A stretch of 64,000 bases of DNA, from assembly GCA_964017125.1 (NCBI GenBank), contig OZ024908.1, positions 59,860,021 through 59,924,020 of the forward strand, given 5' to 3'. Position numbers and translations under genes: made by a program. This document shows positions 57,668-64,000 of this stretch, in pieces. Each line of letters starts with the position of its first letter. Position 1 is the stretch's first letter. Under the pieces are notes generated by a model. It had not been told where the DNA came from. It saw only the letters and a list, made by a program, of their open reading frames with translations, and ran no database searches. The DNA is from Flabesymbios commensalis (Eukaryota; Annelida; Polychaeta; Terebellida; Flabelligeridae).

Positions 57668-58292
57668 AATTGGCACAACTAAACACGAGTTGAGGATCCA
57701 TTTTTTTCTGTCATTCATTGTTTTCTGTCCTTCAGCATACTTGATATTTGTATCAGTTGAAACATAAACTGTCTCAATTAATTAAAACAAACCCATTTCT
57801 ATGAAAGTACACATATTTAAACTGACTTTTCGAATGTAAAATTTAAAACTAACGTTACTGTATCCAACATAATAATTATGTGCATCCAGTTACACAACCG
57901 ACCGTTCGGAACAAAACACTTCAGCTATTTTAGATTAAACCTTGCATAATGATCATTTTTCGGAAGTTTTTTTAAATTAGATGTGTGTTGTGTTACGTTT
58001 GGCACATGCCGATGAACGTGTGTTGCATCCCCCGCGCTGGAGGAGTTCAGCCTAGCTCTGTACAGTTGTTATTTTTGTTACTGTTAAATAGTATTATCTG
58101 TGATACTGGAAAGTTTGAGAGATTTTATTGTGACATAACCTTTGTTCTGCTTTATCGTTATTATGTATATGTATATATTGAATGTCAAAGTGTTATGGCT
58201 ATGACAATAGTTAGTGTAGTACATATTTTAGCTATCCGCGGTAGCGATTCCAGCCTTGATACGAGTCGGTCTATATTTCCTAAAGGCGATTG

Positions 58293-58400
58293 CCCAGCAA
58301 ACACGAGGCGTTGGGCCAATGTTTTTTAATGTTGATCCAACGTATTCGACGCCGGCTCAACATTAAAACAACATTGGCTCAGCGCCTCGTGTTTGCTGGG
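58293..58400. repeat. CAGCAAACAC foldback, near perfect
   Basis: CCCAGCAAACACGAGGCGTT ... CGCCTCGTGTTTGCTGGG, centre GTATTCGACG. Confidence 0.9.
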
Positions 58401-58552
58401 TGGATAGAAAGTGACCCTTTATTTGCTAATGGCCTCTACAGTCGTTTTTTAGATTCTTTATTTGTTCTTGAAAAATGAAAAACTCGAGGAGATTTTGCCG
58501 CTGAAATTGCTATTGACGTATGTTTTAATTCAAATTGTACAAGAGTAATTTA

Positions 58553-58635
58553 TTTTTAGCCACTTGAAGTTGTGAGTCGCGGTAGCGAGACACAACTTCA
58601 AATGGATGCAAATTTAAATTCTATAACTTAAAGTG
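58553..58635. mobile_element. TTAA-E hairpin
   Basis: CCACTTGAAGTTGTGAGTCG and GCGAGACACAACTTCAAATG arms. A truncated relative lies at 58719-58742. Confidence 0.7.
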
Positions 58636-58884
58636 CTAATCGCGTCTACATACGTTTGTGGCCTTTTTATTTGCCCTTGAAACAAGAAAAACGTAGTTTG
58701 ACGTATGTTTAATTCAAGTTATTTTTGCCCACTTGAAGTTGTGGTAAAAACATCCTCGAAGATAATAATAATCTATGCATAAACTAATCGATTTCAAACC
58801 TTCAGGCGCTGAGTGCGACAAACGTCTTCTTTAATCTGTTTGATTATCAAGGTAAATCAGGTATTGGGAATGAATTGTGTGTGT

Positions 58885-59005
58885 TTAAACATCATGATTT
58901 GCAAATGCTTGGTCTCTAATTTAACAAATATGAGGAATTTTCACACACTCGAAGTTGTGGGTCGCAGTAGCGAGACACAAATTCGAGTGGTTGAAAATTT
59001 AATCA
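58885..59005. mobile_element. TTAA-E hairpin
   Basis: TTCACACACTCGAAGTTGTG and CACAAATTCGAGTGGTTGAA arms around GGTCGCAGTAGCGAG; flank AAATGCTTGGTCTCTAATTT. Confidence 0.7.
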
Positions 59006-59230
59006 AGATAAAGTGTTAAATAGCTAATAAGTGAGTGAGTGACTGTCTGCCCGCGAAGGCTCTAGAACATTCCCATATAAGCATTCCAATATAAACATTC
59101 CAATATAAACTGATAAAAAGCTATAATTATGACGATTCTGTAAAGCTGTTCTGATATATCCATATATCATTATATGTGACTCTGATAATTAGTCAATTTT
59201 AACATTTTTTCCAGTGATATCACTACAGGT

Positions 59231-59341
59231 ATCTCAGCAAACACGATACATTGATTCAATGCTAAGTTAATGTTGGCCTGCCTTCTCCAACGCCGGCCCA
59301 CCATTAAACCAGCATTGGGTCGATGTGTGGCGTTTGCTAGG
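59231..59341. repeat. CAGCAAACAC foldback
   Basis: TCTCAGCAAACACGATACAT ... GGCGTTTGCTAGGA; centre diverged (CTTCTCCAACG). Confidence 0.82.
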
Positions 59342-59401
59342 ATGATAGTTTCACTATTTATACGTTACAGTAGCGTGAGTATATAGTGAGTGAGTGCTAT
59401 T

Positions 59402-59472
59402 AGTACTGCCGTGCAAAACAAAAAGGCAGTATCTGCTTAGTTTACAACTAAACAGATACTGCTGTTTGGCAG
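59402..59472. repeat. GGCAGTATCTGC foldback
   Basis: ACTGCCGTGCAAAACAAAAA ... ATACTGCTGTTTGGCAGTA. A short relic also lies at 8856-8893. Confidence 0.78.
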
Positions 59473-59499
59473 TATAACTGTATTCATGCACATCATATC

Positions 59500-59608
59500 A
59501 CAATGAACACGATACGTTGACAGAATGTCAGTTTAATGTTTGGCCAGCGTCGCAGACGGTGGACTAACATTTATTATATATCGAGTGAAGGAATTGTCTT
59601 GCTGGGAT
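59500..59608. repeat. CAGCAAACAC foldback, diverged
   Basis: AATGAACACGATACGTTGAC, centre GTCGCAGACG, right end TGTCTTGCTGGGA. Confidence 0.75.
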
Positions 59609-59788
59609 GCTGTATTTGTGCTCATCATTTTCATCTGTGAGTGAATTTCCTATTTCATTTTTCAGCCAAATTCCAATATCTATCATACCCACACGAAGCG
59701 TGACAAAGACACGTTTGCGAGTTTATTTTATAATCATACAATATAATACGTAGAATAAGGGCATAGTTAACAACATCTTGTACACATA

Positions 59789-59872
59789 ACCCACAACACA
59801 TTTGCATAGCATTTGTACAACGTTGGTCCAACATCGTACAAATGTTATACAAATGTTTTGTGTTTGCTGAGA
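59789..59872. repeat. CAGCAAACAC foldback, centre deleted
   Basis: CCACAACACATTTGCATAGC ... CAAATGTTTTGTGTTTGCTG. Confidence 0.78.
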
Positions 59873-60054
59873 AGCTGGCAAAACAAACTCATATCAGGTA
59901 ATTATTTAAAGGCCTAATAAATCTGGTAGTATAGTATGGTCATCGAATTACAAATGAGGACAACTGCCACCTGGTGTGTGTCTTTCAGTTATTGTTGGCC
60001 GTCACCCGTGGGGGGGGGGGGGTAATAATACCTGTCCGATTGACTTGAATATAC

Positions 60055-60323
60055 CTTTAAAACGCTAAGGTCGATTATAGCCGTCTTTAATCCATTTTAA
60101 TAGCAAATTAATCACTGGTAATTACTGCTATTAGGAAGAAAATATTGATTTAAACATCAATATTTGCAAATGTTTGGTCTGAAATTCAACATATGTGAGG
60201 AATTTTCACCCACTTGAAGTTGTGGCTCGCGGTAGCGAGACACAACTTCAAGTGGGTGGAAATTTTAATAAGACACCTTGACGCTTCAAGGGTTTATAAG
60301 ACACCTTAGCGCTTCAAGGGTTA
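60055..60323. mobile_element. TTAA-E MITE with duplicated right end
   Basis: A perfect hairpin lies at about 60204-60268. The right terminus (AGACACC, then CGCTTCAAGGGTT) occurs twice in tandem before TTAA. Left end TTTAAAACGCTAAGGTCG. Confidence 0.8.
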
Positions 60324-60359
60324 ATACCTTAGTTCACTATTTGATTTGACTTCACACAG

Positions 60360-60472
60360 TGAACAGCAAACATCGATCCAATGCTGGCTTGATAATGGGA
60401 CGGCGTCGTTGTTGGTTTCCCAACAATGAACAGGCATTGGTTCAACATTGTTCTATCGTGTTTATTTGTGGG
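60360..60472. repeat. CAGCAAACAC foldback, diverged
   Basis: GAACAGCAAACATCGATCCA ... GTTCTATCGTGTTTATTTG; centre GTCGTTGTTGG. Confidence 0.65.
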
Positions 60473-61065
60473 GTTTTTTTTTCGAAAAAGCAGTTGTTAT
60501 GTACTTAACAGTACTGAGCAGATGAAAGGGGTGGACAGTTGGGTCGCGACGATTGCATTTGACAATAACATGTACATGCCTGTAGCACTTGTGGGTCTCC
60601 GCTACCCGCTTACCTTTATTATACCACCCTGTTCAGGAGGGATAGATGCTTCTTGATTGTCTTTCAGTGGAAATTGTAATTTATTTAAAGTGACTTTATT
60701 TTATGTGCAGTCTAGTCGATGTGTTTTGTCTATGAATTTTATATACGAAATAAAACATTTGTACGCTGTATCTAATATCTTTTGTTGATTTTTCTCTTTT
60801 CTTGTGTTCCCAAATGAGCAACCAATAATTACTGTTTTTTATTAAATCAACAAACTTCGCACATGCTACTTTCCGCTTTGCCCGTGCATTACACGAGTTA
60901 AAGCTAGTATATTTGTTGTTGTATATAATCATGATAATTATGTATCATGCTCGAAAACGACTGACCCACTCCAGCTGTATATCTGATCACTAGGACAGCC
61001 ATGCCTAGTCAAATTAATCGATACGAAATACTGATAGTCCGAGCACAGACGAGATGTCCACTTTA

Positions 61066-61170
61066 TCCTGGTAAACACAAAACATTTGTGTAACATTTAT
61101 ACAATGTTGGACCAACGTCGAAGACGTCGGACCGACATTGTATAAATGTTACACAAATGTTTGCTGGGAG
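61066..61170. repeat. CAGCAAACAC foldback, ACAAAACATTT subfamily
   Basis: CCTGGTAAACACAAAACATT, arms TGTGTAACATTTATACAATG around GTCGAAGACG, right end ATGTTTGCTGGGA. Confidence 0.87.
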
Positions 61171-61176
61171 ACTGGT

Positions 61177-61390
61177 TTAACCCTTAATCCACTAAGGGCG
61201 ACTATTGTCGTTTTTTTAATCGGTTTTATTACTGGATAAAAACACAGGTATTCGGAATGAAATGGTCTTTAGGAATCCAGATCTATAAATGTTCGCATTC
61301 AAATTGAACAAAAATGAGTATTTTTCACCCACTTGAAGTTGTGGATCGCGGTAGCGAGACACAACAAGTGGGTCAAAATTTAACTTTTAT
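61177..61390. mobile_element. TTAA-E MITE
   Basis: TTAACCCTTAATCCACTAAG at the left; hairpin TTTCACCCACTTGAAGTTG with a shortened second arm (ACACAACAAGTGGG). Right end decayed. Confidence 0.75.
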
Positions 61391-61472
61391 TTATTATATT
61401 TATTTAGCGCTGTGATGTATTAAGGAGGACTGCCTTCTGCGATGATGACCAACATTAAGCCATTAAACAGTT

Positions 61473-61680
61473 TTAACCCTTTATTCGCTGGGTTATCTTA
61501 TTTAACACACTTGAAGTTCGGTTTCGCCAGCGCGACTCACAACTTCGAGTAGGCAAAAATTATTCATATTTGTTTAATGTTAAAAAATGTTAATGTTGAA
61601 GCACACATTTTATTCCAAATAACTACCGTAAAGCGACTATTACATGTATTATAGTCGCTTCTCTGCGCTTAAAGGGTTCA
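61473..61680. mobile_element. TTAA-E MITE
   Basis: TTAACCCTTTATTCGCTGGG at the left and TGCGCTTAAAGGGTTCA at the right. Weak hairpin ACTTGAAGTTCGG / CACAACTTCGAGT. Confidence 0.8.
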
Positions 61681-61690
61681 CATACATCTG

Positions 61691-61773
61691 TCCCAGCAAA
61701 CATAAAACGTTTGTATAACATTTATACAACGTCGGCCCAACATTGCACAAATGTTATACAAATGTTTTGTTTA
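61691..61773. repeat. CAGCAAACAC foldback, partial
   Basis: TCCCAGCAAACATAAAACGT ... ATACAAATGTTTTGTTTAT; centre missing. Confidence 0.78.
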
Positions 61774-62484
61774 TGTTTATTTGACTTGTTAAAAACATGC
61801 AAAAATGGTACAATCTAATTATTATCATCACTTTTTGAACATGTTATTAACTTTGGTTGACGGGAACAGGTCGAGACGACCTCTACAATGCCTGTCAACC
61901 ATATAAGTGAATTAAAATTATAGAATAAAATAATATCCGGTGTTTAAAATAGCAATGTTTTTGTGTACATGCTATTTAAAAATGTACATAGTATAGATTA
62001 TAAATTTTGCGATTTGTACACATAAAATAAAATAACCGACAATTGTCTGTCATCTGTTTCCCGCACCAAAACCAGAGATAAAATAGCTATACTGTGCTCT
62101 ACACCGTGTAGCAAAAAAGGACACTCTGGAAAGCGTAGAAACCTAATTAAAACCTCTAAATGCTTTAGTTGTTTATTATATAAAAGAACACACAACTAGG
62201 ATATGTGTAAAGGAAAAATAGTAAAAACTTATGGCACTCTTAATTTTAACATAGGCCTACATACATCCCTAAATAAAAGTAATACTATAAACCTAGAATA
62301 CATCTACTGACGTCAGCTCATATAGCCGTCGCGCAGCCGAAATACGCTGAGTAGTACCACATATGCAATATCAGACTGGAGGAAAACAATCCCAAACTCA
62401 AGAAGTAAATCAGTTGATTAGAGATGTTTGAAATTCGGCATAAGGACCCACCTCGTCTGGAAACAAATGCGACTGAAAAATGAT

Positions 62485-62576
62485 GAAAGCTTCCACCTTC
62501 TCTACAGCACGGCTTCTCCCGAGGTAGCAGACTCGGGTCTGCGACCTCGGGAGAAGCCTTGCTATGTGGAAGATGA
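62485..62576. repeat. ATCTTCCCTA foldback
   Basis: AGCTTCCACCTTCTCTACAG ... TGTGGAAGATGACC, inner arms TCCCGAGGTAGCAGACTCG. A poorer relative is at 28657-28715. Confidence 0.75.
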
Positions 62577-62584
62577 CCCCAGTC

Positions 62585-62676
62585 GAGCACACACGAAACG
62601 TCAAACCAACGCTGGTTCACCGTTGATCCACGTCGGCGACGCTGCCAAACAGTGAGCCAACATTGGCACAACATCT
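62585..62676. repeat. CAGCAAACAC foldback, diverged, in putative SLC16-like 3' region
   Basis: GCACACACGAAACGTCAAAC, centre GTCGGCGACG, CCAACATTGGCACAACATC. Confidence 0.65.
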
Positions 62677-62706
62677 GGTCCGGAGGTTGCCCACACCATG
62701 TTAGAC

Positions 62707-62873
62707 TTATGGATGTAGATTATTGTGTTCTTTTTCGTCTTTTACAGTAGTGTCACATTGAATTACTGCACGGATCAACACGGCCACACACACCGTACAG
62801 GCTCCGAACAACGACACTCCTCCTGCTATGATAAATGCCAAGTTGTAGTCCCCTGTACTATCATAAATCCAAC
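62707..62873 (-). CDS. Last exon of a monocarboxylate-transporter-like (SLC16/MFS) gene
   Basis: Read on the - strand, a T-rich tract ending TTTTTTAG precedes it; two bases complete a Gly codon, and 54 codons plus TAA follow. The protein reads GWIYDSTGDYNLAFIIAGG, then a hydrophobic segment with LFGACTVCVAVLIRAVI and a charged cytosolic tail ending KEHNNLHP. The PxAGWxYDxTGxYxxxFxxAG motif followed by the last transmembrane helix is typical of SLC16 monocarboxylate transporters, which move lactate, pyruvate or related acids with protons. The substrate here cannot be told. A candidate poly(A) signal (AATAAA on the - strand) is at 62172-62177. Confidence 0.85.
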
Positions 62874-63304
62874 CTAAAAAACACGGGAAATTGTTAGCAT
62901 CCGTCTGTCACTGAATAACATTCAATCTTTTATAATAATACATGTATGCACATGTGGCAAATTAAGGGAAAACTTTCCTCACAATTTACATGGGCATTAG
63001 ATTTTCATCAATATATTTCATCACATTTGAAAATATCCATCTATTGTATGGTGTAATATTTATTGACTTATTTTACAAGCGAGTATATATATAAACAGAG
63101 TATATCTATAAACACCATAAACGTAGTGATATTATTAACCAAATGATCCCTTTGTGTGACATGAATGGAAGCTATCATGTACATGATTTGCTGATAAACA
63201 TTGCTAATACAATCTCACGCACTGCATTAATTATTATTTTGTTTTTTTTCTCTGCCCGTCAATGCACACATTTAATCTGTATGATGTTACCATAATATTA
63301 TCAG

Positions 63305-63408
63305 GCCAAGAGGATTTACAACAATCCAGCCAAAGATGAAACTGAAGAACGTTTACTTGTCGCATATGTCATGCATGGAAAGTTGTTCGCCAAAATGTTC
63401 AGAGCACA
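63305..63408 (+). CDS. Possible exon of an unidentified gene, nested in the SLC16-like intron
   Basis: A T-rich tract and ATTATCAG precede, and GTGAGT follows, a perfect donor. Between them 104 nt are open in the frame AKRIYNNPAKDETEERLL, then VAYVMHGKLFAKMFRA. The composition and charged/hydrophobic pattern look protein-like, and the opposite strand is not open throughout. I do not recognise the family. It lies antisense within the last intron of the SLC16-like gene. It could be a real exon of a nested gene, a relic, or chance. Confidence 0.3.
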
Positions 63409-63749
63409 GTGAGTTTGTGTTCTGATCTGTCATATTGTTTTACGAGGATGATAAGCTGTTTCAACGTGTTTATGTTGTCGCCTCTGGAGGGACCAACTGC
63501 ATGGTAAGAGCAAGTGCGATCTAAAGAAAGGGGGCGCCCGGCGGTTTGGGGGGGGGGGAGATTTTTTTTAGTAATTTAGCAAATACAGGGGATCCGCCTA
63601 TGTATGGGTAAACATAATGTGCCATTACACCACGAAATTGGCGGGCTGCGCAATTTTTTTAACAGTCAAATAAAAAACACAATTGCATATGGTATTCAAA
63701 ATATATATTTATATATTGTTAGATATTCTAGATAACAGAAATCATGTCT

Positions 63750-63842
63750 ACACGAGACGTTTAGATCAGAGTTGGGCCACCGTCTACGCCGCTGGCCCAA
63801 CATTGATCCAACACTGGGTCAACATCTGTTGTGTGGTGGGTG
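63750..63842. repeat. CAGCAAACAC foldback in the SLC16-like intron
   Basis: CACGAGACGTTTAGATCAGA, centre GTCTACGCCG, GGTCAACATCTGTTGTGTGG. Confidence 0.75.
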
Positions 63843-63995
63843 AGCTATAACCGATCTGACTGTTCAGATAGACATATCAATTTCCTGACGACAATTATTG
63901 TGTTATTAGATACTTTTCTTTTTGAAAATATTTTTGTATTCACTAGATAGTATTATTACACACACTGACAAATATAATTTGAAGGAGGTACTTGC

Positions 63996-64000
63996 CAGCC
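63996..64000 (-). CDS. End of the penultimate exon of the SLC16-like gene, cut by the window edge
   Basis: The last five bases on the - strand are GGCTG, followed by GCAAGTACC. Joining ...GCT-G to the two leading bases of the last exon gives Ala-Gly-Trp, exactly the residues expected in the SLC16 motif AGWxYD. The intron would then start with GC, the common non-canonical donor whose consensus is GCAAGT. The alternative GT donor two bases later gives a frame that stops inside the last exon. Confidence 0.65.

Larger units (their letters stand above)
54517..62706. other. Interval between ANKDD1 stop and the SLC16-like terminal exon
   Basis: The two genes converge tail to tail across 8.2 kb. The interval is dense in foldbacks and MITEs. 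Unique stretches at 54720-55440, 55610-56030, 56400-56740, 57660-58260 and 60480-61060 carry no exon I can support. The 3' ends of both transcripts must lie here; only weak poly(A) candidates are visible (ATTAAA at about 55449 on +, AATAAA at 62172-62177 on -). Confidence 0.65.
62874..63995 (-). other. Last intron of the SLC16-like gene
   Basis: 1.1 kb bounded on the - strand by GCAAGT and TTTTAG. It holds the possible antisense exon at 63305-63408, a G-tract near 63548 and a CAGCAAACAC-type palindrome at about 63750-63842. Confidence 0.6.

Noticed and set aside
58806-58850. Alternative terminal exon of ANKDD1 (TTCAG acceptor, phase-1 compatible, short frame then TAA)
   Set aside because: The exon at 54446 matches the conserved tail (VRRRAN); this candidate has no family similarity and sits between MITE hairpins.
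60426-60656. 76-residue open frame before AATAAA near 60750
   Set aside because: It starts inside a CAGCAAACAC foldback relic and shows no family similarity; the AATAAA alone is not enough to call a gene.

Overview
This is nuclear DNA from an animal, almost certainly a marine invertebrate. It is AT-rich and gene-poor. Its coding signal comes as short exons with GT-AG borders, long introns, tRNA-derived SINEs and a very high density of small foldback/MITE elements. The SINE tails made of ACTCA units resemble those I know from molluscs, so I lean towards a mollusc or other lophotrochozoan, with low confidence. No bacterial-type operon, CRISPR array, rRNA gene or stand-alone tRNA gene was found.

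Main gene: 14 exons on the + strand between 9109 and 54516 encode the animal orthologue of ANKDD1 (ankyrin repeat and death domain containing protein 1A/1B). I rebuilt it by hand from splice borders. Ankyrin-repeat exons of 99 nt (one is 105 nt), all joined in phase 0, are followed by a death domain spread over three exons and a short basic tail ending at a TGA at 54514-54516. The visible part codes for 497 residues. Only the first exon with the start codon is missing. Introns 1 and 2 are 13.2 and 15.3 kb; introns 6 to 11 are short.

Most unusual feature: two separate minisatellites in this gene each contain one of its own exon-intron borders. Upstream of exon 3, a unit of about 79 bp (about 43 nt of intron end plus the first 36 nt of the exon) is repeated so that 18 decoy 3' splice sites precede the real one. 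Downstream of exon 12, a 69-bp unit (last exon bases, 5' splice site and start of intron) is repeated about 37 times, so the real 5' splice site is followed by more than 30 near-copies. In both arrays an in-frame stop lies just past the copied exon piece. I know of no described class of mirrored acceptor and donor arrays within one gene.

Right end: on the - strand, 62707-62873 is the last coding exon of a monocarboxylate-transporter-like (SLC16/MFS) gene. The last five bases of its preceding exon are at 63996-64000, and the intron between them fits a GC-AG intron. A possible + strand exon (63305-63408) of unknown identity lies inside that intron.

The rest is mobile-element debris. There are several MITE families with TTAACCCTTT-type ends (TTAA target sites, piggyBac-like) and long central hairpins; about 35 copies of a palindrome of about 110 bp with CAGCAAACAC ends; several other foldback families; two SINE families; and three tetranucleotide arrays. 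Many hairpin elements lie within about 100 bp of exon ends.
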